From Arthrobacter sp. CJ23 (GTDB lineage Bacteria; Actinomycetota; Actinomycetes; Actinomycetales; Micrococcaceae), in assembly GCF_024741795.1 (NCBI RefSeq), contig NZ_CP102950.1, positions 1,364,001 through 1,428,000 of the forward strand: a stretch of DNA of 64,000 nt. Direction: 5' to 3'. A program made the translations under genes and the position numbers. The notes beneath the pieces are model-generated. The model saw only the letters and a program-made list of their open reading frames with translations, made no database searches and was not told the origin of the DNA. Below, piece after piece: positions 17,601 through 25,925 of the stretch; within the stretch, counting starts at the first letter, position 1, and the number at the start of each line of letters is the position of its first letter.

Positions 17601-19259
17601 CTAGTCCAGGGTTGTGCTGGAAACCGTGAACGTGGTGGTGCCCCCGGTGCTGAAGACCGAGGATACTGTGTCTTCCCACGCGGGGAAGAAGGTATCCGTG
17701 ATGACCACGGAGCCGTCCCCGGCGAAGACTTCCACGGAGGACGCGTCCAGCAGGATCCGCAACCGGAGCTTGCCTTCAATGGGCGCCACCGGGGCCTGGT
17801 GGTAGGGGCTGAATTTCTCCGAGAAGTTCGAGGTTCCGGCCTTCGAACGGTCCACCTTGAGGGTCTGCGTGGACGTGTTGTAAGAGATCCGCAGGCCGCT
17901 GCCAGTGCTGCCGTTCCCCGTGCTGCTGCCTGCCGGGCCGCGCAGCACCAGGCCCGCTTCGGCGGCACCCGAGGCATCGAGTTCGACGTCGAGAAGCTGG
18001 CTGCGGCCCCCGAATCCTTCGCCGAGGGACTGGGCGGAGTCGGCCACCGTGAGGTTCTTGCCGTGGACCTCACCGCTGCGGGAGCCGGTGAGGGCCGTCG
18101 CAGCGGCCCCGGCAATGGCGGAACGGAGCTCCAGGCGCTGTCCGCCGTCCACCAGGGTCAGCTCGCGCGGGATGGCCATGGCCCCGCGCCACGGCGTGGT
18201 GGGGACGGACTGGGCGTAGTCCCAGTTCCCCATCCACCCCAGCAGAACGGGCTTGCCGCCGGGGGCTCCGCTGATGGAATTGGCGGCATAGTAATCTGCC
18301 CCGCGGTCCAGCCACTGGGAATCCGTGAGCGGGGCGCCGGGTGCCGTTGCGTTCTCGGCCGTGAACCGGGTGCCGTCGAACTCGCCCACAAAGTACTGCA
18401 TGCCGGAGCCCCCGGCGATGCCGCCGGGGTTGATGCTCAGCAGCATGACCCATTTGCGGAGCCCGCCGGAGCCCTCGACGTCCATGTGGACCAGCTCCGG
18501 GACCTCCCAGAGGCCGCCCTGGGCGCCCACACCCGAGAAATCGCTCAGGAAATCCCAGTGCAGCAGGTCGGTGGACTTGAACAGTTTGATCACTTGGGCG
18601 TCCGCCACCACGGTGGTCATGACCCAGTAGCCGCCTGGTTCATACCAGGTGATCTTGGGGTCGCGGAAGTTCTTCGACGCCGGATTGAGGCTGAGCACCG
18701 GGTTGCCCTGGTACTTGGACCAGGTGGTCCCATGGTCCAGGCTGTAGGCCACGGACTGGGCCTGCGAGCCCTCCGGGAGGGCGCCGCCCTTGCCATAGGC
18801 GCTCGTGTACAGGGCGACCATCGGCGGGTTGTCCTTGGTGCCCAGGCCCGAGGCGTTCCCCGTATCCATGACCATGGCGCCGGAGAAGATTTCCTCGCCG
18901 GCGCCGGCCTCGAGCGCCACGGGCTGCTGGGTCCAGTGGACCAGATCGGTGCTGGTGGAGTGGCCCCAGGACATGTTGCCCCAGGAATTGCCGCGGGGGT
19001 TGTACTGGTAGAAGGCGTGGTACGTCCCGCCGTCGTAGACCAGGCCGTTGGGGTCGTTGAGCCAGTTCTGCTCCGCGGTCAGGTGCACGGCAGGGCGCCA
19101 GGGATCGCCGGCCGAGGGGCCGTGCGCCGCGGCAGCGGCGCTTGGTGAGGGAGCCGGCGTCGGGCCTTGGGTGCAGGCAGCAGCGGTGAGGGCGAGGGCG
19201 ACGGCGGCCACGCCGGAAAGCGCGCGGTGGAGGATGGTCCGGGGGAGAGAGAAAGTCAT
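17601..19259 (-). CDS. Secreted GH32 fructan hydrolase (levanase type), lipoprotein
   Basis: 552 residues. The N-terminus has a lipoprotein signal ending LALTAAAC (lipobox near residue 27), then a Pro/Ala linker. GH32 motifs follow: WLNDPNG near residue 64 (nucleophile Asp), FRDPK near 193 (transition-state Asp) and WEVPEL near 249 (acid/base Glu). A C-terminal beta-sandwich of about 180 residues ends ...TTTFTVSSTTLD. The ATG at 19259 has AGGA 7 bases upstream; a longer reading to 19343 lacks a signal peptide at its start. It probably releases fructose from levan or sucrose outside the cell. It lies downstream of the levansucrase on the same strand, separated by a strong hairpin. Confidence 0.92.
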   Translation of the reverse strand: MTFSLPRTILHRALSGVAAVALALTAAACTQGPTPAPSPSAAAAAHGPSAGDPWRPAVHLTAEQNWLNDPNGLVYDGGTYHAFYQYNPRGNSWGNMSWGHSTSTDLVHWTQQPVALEAGAGEEIFSGAMVMDTGNASGLGTKDNPPMVALYTSAYGKGGALPEGSQAQSVAYSLDHGTTWSKYQGNPVLSLNPASKNFRDPKITWYEPGGYWVMTTVVADAQVIKLFKSTDLLHWDFLSDFSGVGAQGGLWEVPELVHMDVEGSGGLRKWVMLLSINPGGIAGGSGMQYFVGEFDGTRFTAENATAPGAPLTDSQWLDRGADYYAANSISGAPGGKPVLLGWMGNWDYAQSVPTTPWRGAMAIPRELTLVDGGQRLELRSAIAGAAATALTGSRSGEVHGKNLTVADSAQSLGEGFGGRSQLLDVELDASGAAEAGLVLRGPAGSSTGNGSTGSGLRISYNTSTQTLKVDRSKAGTSNFSEKFSPYHQAPVAPIEGKLRLRILLDASSVEVFAGDGSVVITDTFFPAWEDTVSSVFSTGGTTTFTVSSTTLD

Positions 19260-19280
19260 TGTGGATCCTGGGGTTGGGGA

Positions 19281-19312
19281 GCGGGGGCATCCGCTGGTGC
19301 GGACGCCCCCGC
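19281..19312 (-). other. Stable intercistronic hairpin between levansucrase and GH32 genes
   Basis: Arms 19281-19294 and 19299-19312 pair over 14 positions with a single A.C mismatch and a TGGT loop. It ends 22 bases before the GH32 ATG and is not followed by a U-tract on the transcribed strand. It looks more like an mRNA-processing or stability element, or a translational brake, than a classical terminator. Confidence 0.5.
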
Positions 19313-19377
19313 CGTTGCCGGCGGCCGGCCTGAAGGCGGCCATGCCGACTGGGTAGTGCGTTCAGGAACGGGTGTTC

Positions 19378-20979
19378 CTACTTGTAGAGGCCCTCGCCAC
19401 CGACGCGGAGGTTGGTGGGCAGGTAGCCGAACGGGCCGAGGCCGTTCTTCCCGAAGCTGCGGTCAACCTGGGTCACGCCGCCCTGGAAGTTCATCTTCAC
19501 GGTGGGGGAGAGGGAGCCGCCGCGGACGCCTTCAACGTTGTCGATGAAGGACTGCACCAGGCCGCCGGGCTGCACGTAGTGCGAGTAGGCCTGGAACTGG
19601 CGCCCGTTCTGGCGGGGGTCCGGACCTTCCGGCGCGTTGGCCCGCATGTTCAGGTCCGTCGGCGAGCCGAGGGCAAGGCCGCTGTTGTTCACCGGCTGGA
19701 AGTCCGAGCGGACGCCGTTTCCGACGAAGCCGTAGACGCCGTCAGGACCGCGCATGCCGTCCGCGTAGGTGAACTGGTGGCTGATGGTGAACAGGTAGTA
19801 CTTGTTCTGGCCGTTCTCGTTCTGGATGAAGATCTGCGGACGCTCGGTCTGGTCGTTGACGCAGTTGGCGGACAGGATCGGCGGCAGGAAGGACCACTTG
19901 GTGAGGTCCTTGTTGTCCGCCACGGCCAGGCCCACATTGGCGGTCTGGAACCAGGAACCGGTGGTGGTGTTCACCGTGTTGGTGTCTTCCGCGTGGGGAT
20001 CGCCCGCACGGTAGCCGAGGTCTTCGTCCTTGCACTTGTACTCGCCGCGGTTGCCGCCGGTGTTGCCTTCGAAGACCATGAAGGTCTTGCCCGGGTGGGC
20101 CGGGTCGGCGAACGTGTACGGGTCGCGGAAGGCGAAGCCGGGGTTCTGGGCCTTGTTCTGGTACATGACGCCGTCCGGCTCCAGGAGCTTGGTGTGCTCG
20201 AAGCCGTCGAAGGTCACGCCGTTCTGGTCGGCGTGGATGTTGCCCAGGGCCTTGGCGATCACGGCATCGGGGGCGATGCCGCCGCCACCTGCGTTGCGTT
20301 CGGCAACGTCGTAGAACGTGGTGGCCGTGTAGAACACGTTGACGTGGTTGCCCTGCATCAGGCGGGCGGAACCGGACCATTCGGTGTTGCCGATGGAGGT
20401 GTTGTCCAGGAACAGGTGGCCGCCGTAGTTCCACTTGTCCGTGGCCGGATCGGCGTTGGTCTTGCGGAAGAAGTACCCGATGCGGGCGTTCCAGTGGCGC
20501 TGGTCGAAGCCGTAGCCTGCGTGGCGGTCGGCAACCAGGGAGAAGATGACGTCCCAGCCCTTGTAGCTGATCTGGTTCGCGTTCTCATCGGTCAGGGACC
20601 AGGTGTCCCACACCCAGACGTCGTCGTTCATGGCCGGGAAGTCCTTGGGGATTTCCGGCATGGTGACGTTGGGGCTCATGGAGTTCTGGCCGGTTGCAAC
20701 GGTGGCGTCGCTCTGGGCCATGATCTGCTTGGCATCCGCGCGGGTCCACTTGGACGTGAAGTTGGCCGCGGGGTCATAGGCCTCCTGCGTGTGCAGGGTG
20801 GGCAGCGGGAATCCCGGCGTGGGGGCCGGCATTTCGGTGGAGGGCTGGTCGGCCGGCAGGTTTGCCTGCGCAGCAGGGGAAACCAGCAGAACGCCGGCGG
20901 CCACGCTGGCGGCGGCTGCGAAAGCCGCAACCGAGCGCAGACGGCGGCGTGGCCGTGTGGGGGTTGAGTGAGTGTTCAT
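19378..20979 (-). CDS. sacB: Secreted levansucrase (GH68)
   Basis: 533 residues. It has a signal peptide with a basic start (RPRRRLRSVAAF) and cleavage near SPAAQA, and the three GH68 catalytic motifs: VWDTWSL near 123 (nucleophile Asp), FRDPY near 283 (stabilising Asp) and TERPQ near 378 (acid/base Glu). It transfers fructose from sucrose to build levan and also hydrolyses sucrose. The ATG at 20979 is chosen for the signal peptide; the open frame extends to 21123 without one. The paired GH32 gene downstream makes this a make-and-recycle fructan unit. A perfect LacI-type operator lies about 255 bases upstream. Confidence 0.95.
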   Translation of the reverse strand: MNTHSTPTRPRRRLRSVAAFAAAASVAAGVLLVSPAAQANLPADQPSTEMPAPTPGFPLPTLHTQEAYDPAANFTSKWTRADAKQIMAQSDATVATGQNSMSPNVTMPEIPKDFPAMNDDVWVWDTWSLTDENANQISYKGWDVIFSLVADRHAGYGFDQRHWNARIGYFFRKTNADPATDKWNYGGHLFLDNTSIGNTEWSGSARLMQGNHVNVFYTATTFYDVAERNAGGGGIAPDAVIAKALGNIHADQNGVTFDGFEHTKLLEPDGVMYQNKAQNPGFAFRDPYTFADPAHPGKTFMVFEGNTGGNRGEYKCKDEDLGYRAGDPHAEDTNTVNTTTGSWFQTANVGLAVADNKDLTKWSFLPPILSANCVNDQTERPQIFIQNENGQNKYYLFTISHQFTYADGMRGPDGVYGFVGNGVRSDFQPVNNSGLALGSPTDLNMRANAPEGPDPRQNGRQFQAYSHYVQPGGLVQSFIDNVEGVRGGSLSPTVKMNFQGGVTQVDRSFGKNGLGPFGYLPTNLRVGGEGLYK

Positions 20980-21233
20980 GCTTGCTCTTCTCGCGGAGTG
21001 TTGGACTACGTGGAGTGGGGCGCATGCCCTGGCTCTTAACTCCGGCGGCTCCCGATGCGCTGGTGGCGTCATCGAGGGACGCCATCGTGTCGAGGGGCGG
21101 TGAGGCCCTTGTGGGGCGCTCACTGCAGTGGTTCCGGCACGTCGACTTGCCGGAACGGTTCAAACATTTGCACGCCCGGGCCAGTGGATCAAACCGCGTT
21201 TCCTGGCCCGTTTCCAGATGTCAGACAAATTAG

Positions 21234-21247
21234 TGCAAGCGCTTACA
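21234..21247. promoter_or_regulatory. Perfect LacI-family operator
   Basis: TGCAAGCGCTTACA matches the LacI/CcpA-type palindrome TGNAANCGNTTNCA at every fixed position. It directly adjoins a leftward -10-like TATGAT, so a bound repressor would block initiation towards the levansucrase gene. A sucrose- or fructose-responsive LacI regulator encoded outside this window is the likeliest partner. Confidence 0.7.
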
Positions 21248-21431
21248 TCATATTCATGCGCGCGTGCCATGTATTGCGCGGAGCGTCAAATATTTCGGTC
21301 TGGAGCGGACTTATTCTGAGAATTCACTGTGTGTTTACTCGGGCAGCATTTGACTTGACGAGGCGCACGTTCTGGCCTATCTGGGCGGTGTTCCGGCGGT
21401 CCGGCCTGCACCTTTGGAAGCCCCGGACTTC

Positions 21432-21460
21432 TTCAAAAGTCCAATCGATGGACGTAAAAT
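21432..21460 (+). promoter_or_regulatory. Probable housekeeping-type promoter of the sigma-like gene
   Basis: TTCAAA (21432-21437) and TAAAAT (21455-21460) are separated by exactly 17 bases; matches to TTGACA/TATAAT are 4/6 and 5/6. Transcription would start near 21467, which rules out the in-frame ATG at 21448 and supports the ATG at 21520 as the start of the next gene. Confidence 0.45.
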
Positions 21461-21519
21461 GTAGTAGCGAATCGGACCTGCAACGAACCGGGCCCCGCCA
21501 CATTGTGAGCTGGTGCAGT

Positions 21520-22197
21520 ATGTGCGAATTGCCGAAGCGGCGCCTCCGCTCCTCCCTCAATCCAGTGCGCCTCGTGGTGGGTGTCCTGGCGCTCGCTGCC
21601 GTAGCCGCCGGCTGGCTCCTTCCCGAGCTCACGTCGGCCATCCCGATTGGTGCCGGGCTTCTGACGCTCGTCGCCGCGGTGCTCCTCCCCGCGGTCCGGG
21701 AAATCGAGTTCGGCCTGTCGCCAAGTTTCAAGCTCTCTCCGGCCATCAAAGACCGTGAGGCCGAGCTCCGCAGCGTCTTCGAACGGCAAAAGGGCGATCT
21801 GGAGTATTGTGCGCACCTGCTGTGCGATGACCCGGAGACCGCCCGGCAGCTGCTCGAAGCCGCCTGGTCCCAAGCCGCGTCGGCCTGGAAGGGCCCCGTC
21901 ACTCCGCAGTTGCGCGTCTACACGCTGTGCGTCTTTGTCCACATGCTCCAGAAACACGAGCGCTGGCTGCAGCCACATGGCGCGGAGTCGAAGAAAAAGA
22001 AAAGAAGCCCTGCCACCAGCCCGCTCGCGGCGCTGCCGCCCAGCGAGCGGATGGTCACCGTACTGCACGAATTCGCAGGGCTGACCATTGGCGAGATCGC
22101 CGGCATGACGGAGCGGACGACGCCGGAAGTGACCAGATCACTGGCCCTCGCCTCGTCTGTGACAGGCCGCTTGCCGCTTGAAGAAGGCCGGCCATGA
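21520..22197 (+). CDS. Membrane-anchored ECF-sigma-like protein
   Basis: 225 residues. Two adjacent membrane helices (about 16-34 and 39-60) come first. A cytosolic part follows, with a sigma region 2-like helix pair (about 78-145; CAHLLCDDPETARQLLEAAW then RVYTLCVFVHMLQKHERW), a basic KKKKRSP stretch, and a region 4-like helix-turn-helix (about 170-215; LPPSERMVTVLHEFAGLTI, GEIAGMTERTTPEVTRSLAL). ECF sigma factors are normally soluble, so N-terminal anchoring is odd. It may be a membrane-held sigma factor or a sigma-derived signalling protein that no longer initiates transcription. Its TGA overlaps the next ATG (ATGA), so the two proteins are probably made together. The start is uncertain (see the promoter at 21432). 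Confidence 0.7.
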   Translation: MCELPKRRLRSSLNPVRLVVGVLALAAVAAGWLLPELTSAIPIGAGLLTLVAAVLLPAVREIEFGLSPSFKLSPAIKDREAELRSVFERQKGDLEYCAHLLCDDPETARQLLEAAWSQAASAWKGPVTPQLRVYTLCVFVHMLQKHERWLQPHGAESKKKKRSPATSPLAALPPSERMVTVLHEFAGLTIGEIAGMTERTTPEVTRSLALASSVTGRLPLEEGRP

Positions 22198-23507
22198 ACC
22201 AGGAGCTGCGGCAACGGCTTCTCGCCGACGCAGCCGTCCAGGTGCGCAAACATCCCGCGGACCTTGAGTCCGCCGTCGTCGAGGGTCTTGCCCGCGCGCG
22301 ACGGCGGTTCCTCATCACCTGTGCCGTCGCCCTCGCAGCCGCGTTGCTTGTGACGGCCGGGTTGGTTGCATTGCGACTGCTCCTTGCACCCCTGGCGCCG
22401 GTCACCCTCGCCTCGATCGCCGTCGCAGGGCCCCCGCAGGCCCAGGCGCAGGCCCTGCGGCCGGAGGCGAGCATTGCATTGACCGCAACCGGGACGTACA
22501 GCGACGGCTCCAGCCGGCGCCTGGACTCAGGGGTGTCATGGGCCTCAAGCAACCAGGACGTTGCCAAGATCAGCCCGGCCGGCGTGGTCACTGCTGTGGC
22601 TCCTGGAGACGCGAGCCTCACGGCCACTCTGGGCGGTGTGTCCGGAAGCCTCGTGCTGGCGGTGCTGGCACCGGACGGCGGGCAGTTGGCCGCCTTGCAG
22701 GTCAATCCCGGCGAAGCTTCCATGGACTCCGGAGGGCGACTGCAGCTCCTGGCCGAGGGCACCTTCAGCGACGGTTCACTCGGCACCCTCAACGCCTCGG
22801 CCCTGTGGGCCTCCAGCAACCCCGGGATTGCGGCAGTTGACGGCAATGGGCTGGTCACGGCGGCCACGCCGGGCACCGCCACCATCTCCGCCGCCCAGGC
22901 CGGCCTGCAGGGAGTCTCGGTGATCACCGTGACCGTTCCGCCTGCGGCCAAGCCCACCGCGCTGTCCATTGACCCCGGAAAGCTCACGCTCAAGGAAAAG
23001 CAATCCGCGCAGCTCACGGCGGTGGCTACGTACTCGGACGGTACCAGCGGCACCGTCACGAACGTCACCTGGGGCACGGTCCCGGTGCAGAGCAAAGTGG
23101 CCACCGTGGATGCCTCCGGACTGCTCACCGCGCACAGCCTTGGCACCGTGACCATGACGGCCGCTATGGCAGGTGCCGACGGCCAGCAGCTTCGGGCCCA
23201 GGCCTCGCTCACGGTGGAGCATTCCGTCAAGAGCATCGTCGTCTCGCCGGCGGGACCGCTCCAGCTCGAGCCCGGAGCCAGCGTCCAATTGACCGCAACC
23301 GTCTTCTACAGCGACGGCACAAAGGGGACATCCGTCACCTGGGCGTCCAGCCGGCCGATCTTTGCCTCGGTCAGCCAGTCGGGGGTCGTAAAGGGCTCGT
23401 TCCAGGGCTCGACGACGGTCACGGCGTCAGCGGACGGTGTATCCAGCAACCCAGTGGGCGTCGCCGTCGGGAACGTGGCACCGGACCCCGGACCAGTGAA
23501 GCAATAG
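22194..23507 (+). CDS. Single-pass membrane protein with four extracellular Big_2-like domains
   Basis: 437 residues. A short cytosolic segment (1-38, MNQELRQRLLADAAVQ) leads to one membrane helix (about 39-66), then four tandem bacterial Ig-like (Big_2) repeats of about 85 residues. Their repeating marks are YSDGSS/FSDGSL/YSDGTS/YSDGTK, WASSN and the GLVTA turn. The topology matches type II sensors or anti-sigma factors, with the small cytosolic tail available to bind the sigma-like partner. GAAGAAGG precedes the ATG and the gene overlaps the upstream stop by 4 bases. No catalytic site is seen. The job is inferred: surface sensing or adhesion coupled to the sigma-like protein. Confidence 0.8.
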   Translation: MNQELRQRLLADAAVQVRKHPADLESAVVEGLARARRRFLITCAVALAAALLVTAGLVALRLLLAPLAPVTLASIAVAGPPQAQAQALRPEASIALTATGTYSDGSSRRLDSGVSWASSNQDVAKISPAGVVTAVAPGDASLTATLGGVSGSLVLAVLAPDGGQLAALQVNPGEASMDSGGRLQLLAEGTFSDGSLGTLNASALWASSNPGIAAVDGNGLVTAATPGTATISAAQAGLQGVSVITVTVPPAAKPTALSIDPGKLTLKEKQSAQLTAVATYSDGTSGTVTNVTWGTVPVQSKVATVDASGLLTAHSLGTVTMTAAMAGADGQQLRAQASLTVEHSVKSIVVSPAGPLQLEPGASVQLTATVFYSDGTKGTSVTWASSRPIFASVSQSGVVKGSFQGSTTVTASADGVSSNPVGVAVGNVAPDPGPVKQ

Positions 23508-23539
23508 TGGTCCAGGCACGCAGACCTGGCCAGGAGAGC

Positions 23540-24358
23540 CTAGAGTTTGGCGATGATGTCGGCGAGGAGTTTGGAGATCCGTTTGCCCGCGGCCTGGCCT
23601 GCTTCGATGACTTCCTGGTGGCTCAGCGGGACGGGGCTGATGCCGGCGGCGAGGTTGGTCACCAGCGAGATGCCGAAGACCTCCATTCCCGCGTGGCGTG
23701 CGGCGATGGATTCCAGGGCCGTGGACATGCCCACCAGCTCCGCGCCGATCCGCTTGGCGTACTGGACCTCGGCGGGCGTTTCGTAGTGCGGGCCGGTGAA
23801 CTGGGCGTAGACGCCCTCCTCCAGGGACGGGTCCACCTCGCGGGCCAAGGCGCGGATGCGCGGGGAGTACAGGTCCGTGAGGTCCACGAACGTGGCGCCT
23901 TCCAGCGGGGACGCGGCCGTGAGGTTGATGTGGTCGCTGATCAGCACCGGGGTGCCTGGCGTCCAGTTCTCGTTGAGCCCGCCGCAGCCGTTGGTGACCA
24001 CGAAGGTCTTGCAGCCGGCGGCGGCGGCCGTGCGCACGCCGTGGACCACGGCACGGACCCCCTTGCCTTCGTAGTAGTGCGTGCGGGCGCCCAGGACCAG
24101 GGCGCGCTTGCCTTCCTTGGTCAGCACCGAACGGATGGTGCCCACATGGCCCTCCACGGCGGGGGCATGGAAGCCCGGAACCTCGGAGGCCGTCAGGGTG
24201 GCGGTGGTCTCGCCGATGAGCTCGGCGGCCTCGCCCCAGCCCGAGCCCAGCACCAGTGCGACGTCATGGGAAGCGACGCCGGTCTGCTCGGCAATGTAGG
24301 CGGCGGCGGCCTGTGCGGCCTCGAACGGGTCTGTGCTGCTCAGCTCTGCGTTACTCAC
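23540..24358 (-). CDS. Purine nucleoside phosphorylase (trimeric type)
   Basis: 272 residues of the PNP/MTAP family. GSGWGEAAE near residue 38, GRTHYYEG-like GARTHYYEG near 96, TNGCGGLNENW near 122, and the GPHYETPAE and MSTALESIAARHAGMEV segments near 195-225 hold the phosphate, ribose and base sites. It splits inosine and guanosine into base and ribose 1-phosphate for purine salvage, in the cytosol. The start is GTG at 24358 with no strong Shine-Dalgarno. It is divergent from the flavoprotein gene (133 bases) and convergent with the Big_2 gene (32 bases). Confidence 0.95.
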   Translation of the reverse strand: MSNAELSSTDPFEAAQAAAAYIAEQTGVASHDVALVLGSGWGEAAELIGETTATLTASEVPGFHAPAVEGHVGTIRSVLTKEGKRALVLGARTHYYEGKGVRAVVHGVRTAAAAGCKTFVVTNGCGGLNENWTPGTPVLISDHINLTAASPLEGATFVDLTDLYSPRIRALAREVDPSLEEGVYAQFTGPHYETPAEVQYAKRIGAELVGMSTALESIAARHAGMEVFGISLVTNLAAGISPVPLSHQEVIEAGQAAGKRISKLLADIIAKL

Positions 24359-24491
24359 TGGTACAAGCTACCTTGCTGCCGGGCGGATTGGGTAGTGATC
24401 GGGCAGCGGCCGGGATGCCCGCCACAGAGGCCCTGCTCCTGAGGTACAGCTGAGTGGCAGCAATGGGATCGATACGCAAGAATTGACCTTT

Positions 24492-25901
24492 GTGACCACC
24501 CAACTTGACTTCAGCTCCCCTCGAATCGCAATCCTGGGCGGTGGTCCCGGAGGATACGAAGCCGCCATGGTGGCCGCCTCCCTCGGTGCCCGCGTGACCA
24601 TCATCGAACGCGCAGGCCTCGGCGGCTCCGCCGTTCTCACCGACGTCGTCCCGTCCAAGACCCTGATCGCCACCGCAGACCTCATGACCCGCGTGGGCGA
24701 GGCGGACGAGCTGGGAGTCAAGTTCGACGTCGACGGCGGCGTGTTCAAGCCGCGCGCCGATCTGGGCCACATCAACGATCGTGTCCTGGACCTGGCCCGC
24801 GAGCAGTCGGACGATATCCGCGTCGGTCTGGAGCACCTGGGCGTCGAGATCATGATCGGCTCCGGCAAGCTGGTGGACAACAACACCATCGAGGTCCTCA
24901 CCTCCGAGGGGACCAAGACTGTCGAGGCGGACGCCATCCTCCTGGCCGTCGGCGCGCACCCGCGCGAACTGCCCACGGCGAAGCCCGACGGCGATCGCAT
25001 CCTCAACTGGGCCCAGATCTACAACCTCGAGGAACTGCCCGAGGAACTGATCGTGGTGGGGTCCGGCGTCACCGGCGCCGAGTTCGCCTCCGCCTACAAC
25101 GGCCTGGGTTCAAAAGTCACCCTGATTTCCAGCCGCGACCAGGTGCTCCCGGGCGAGGACACGGATGCCGCCAAGGTGCTGGAAGGCGTTTTTGCGCGCC
25201 GCGGCGTCCGCGTGCTGTCCCGCTCCCGTGCCGAGGCCGTGGAGCGCACCGACGACGGCGTGAAGGTCACCCTGGGCGACGGTTCCGTAGTCACCGGATC
25301 GCACTGCCTGGTGTGCGTGGGCTCCATCCCCAACACGGCGGGGCTTGGACTTGAGGAAGCCGGCGTGGCCGTGACCGAATCCGGCCACATCAAGGTGGAC
25401 GGCGTATCCCGCACCACGGCCTCCAACATCTACGCCGCCGGCGACTGCACCGGCGTCTTCGCCTTGGCTTCCGTGGCGGCCATGCAGGGCCGCATCGCCA
25501 TCGCGCACTTCCTGGGCGACGCCGTGAAGCCGCTCAAGCTCAACCAGGTGGCATCCAACATCTTCACCTCGCCGGAAATCGCCTCCGTGGGCGTCTCCGA
25601 GCACGACCTCGAATCCGGCAAGTACCAGGGCGACGTGGTGATGCTGTCGCTGCTGAGCAACGCCCGCGCCAAGATGCGCAACACCAAGGACGGCTTCGTC
25701 AAGATCATCGCGCGCAAGGGTTCCGGCACCGTGATCGGCGGCGTCGTGGTCGGCCCGAACGCCTCGGAACTGATCTTCCCGATCTCCGTGGCGGTCACGC
25801 AGAAACTGCACGTGGACGACGTCGCGAGTACCTTCACGGTCTACCCGTCGCTCACGGGATCCATCTCGGAAGCCGCACGCCGCCTGCACGTGCACATGTA
25901 A
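24492..25901 (+). CDS. lpdA: NAD(P)H-quinone reductase of the LpdA type (disulfide-less lipoamide dehydrogenase homologue)
   Basis: 469 residues with pyridine-nucleotide disulfide oxidoreductase folds: FAD motif ILGGGPGGYEAAMVA near residue 11, NAD motif VVGSGVTGAEFA near 185, and IYAAGDCTG near 312. The redox CxxxxC of true lipoamide dehydrogenases is missing: the site reads GGSAVLTDVVPSK. This is the hallmark of mycobacterial LpdA (Rv3303c type), which reduces quinones rather than lipoamide. The GTG at 24492 gives the usual TTQLDFSSPRIAI start; a TTG at 24483 is also open. It faces purine nucleoside phosphorylase across a short divergent gap. An antioxidant quinone-reductase role is inferred from the family. 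Confidence 0.88.
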   Translation: MTTQLDFSSPRIAILGGGPGGYEAAMVAASLGARVTIIERAGLGGSAVLTDVVPSKTLIATADLMTRVGEADELGVKFDVDGGVFKPRADLGHINDRVLDLAREQSDDIRVGLEHLGVEIMIGSGKLVDNNTIEVLTSEGTKTVEADAILLAVGAHPRELPTAKPDGDRILNWAQIYNLEELPEELIVVGSGVTGAEFASAYNGLGSKVTLISSRDQVLPGEDTDAAKVLEGVFARRGVRVLSRSRAEAVERTDDGVKVTLGDGSVVTGSHCLVCVGSIPNTAGLGLEEAGVAVTESGHIKVDGVSRTTASNIYAAGDCTGVFALASVAAMQGRIAIAHFLGDAVKPLKLNQVASNIFTSPEIASVGVSEHDLESGKYQGDVVMLSLLSNARAKMRNTKDGFVKIIARKGSGTVIGGVVVGPNASELIFPISVAVTQKLHVDDVASTFTVYPSLTGSISEAARRLHVHM

Positions 25902-25925
25902 CTCCACGGGCACCCAACGCCCGGC

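Larger units (their letters stand above)
20980..21519. promoter_or_regulatory. Long control region between levansucrase and sigma-like gene
   Basis: 540 bases without a convincing gene; the open frame that crosses it on the plus strand has poor coding character. It contains the LacI-type operator at 21234-21247 with a leftward -10-like TATGAT (plus 21247-21252, minus strand), and the rightward promoter at 21432-21460. Between them (about 21260-21420) the sequence is AT-richer and otherwise unremarkable. The leftward leader of about 250 bases is long. Confidence 0.5.

Noticed and set aside
15945..19148. Long plus-strand open frame of 1067 codons
   Set aside because: It is the antisense of the phosphohexomutase and GH32 genes, both with full catalytic motifs. 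High-GC codon bias opens the opposite strand.
21055..21519. N-terminal extension of the sigma-like protein from upstream start codons
   Set aside because: Poor coding character and a good promoter at 21432-21460 lie inside it.
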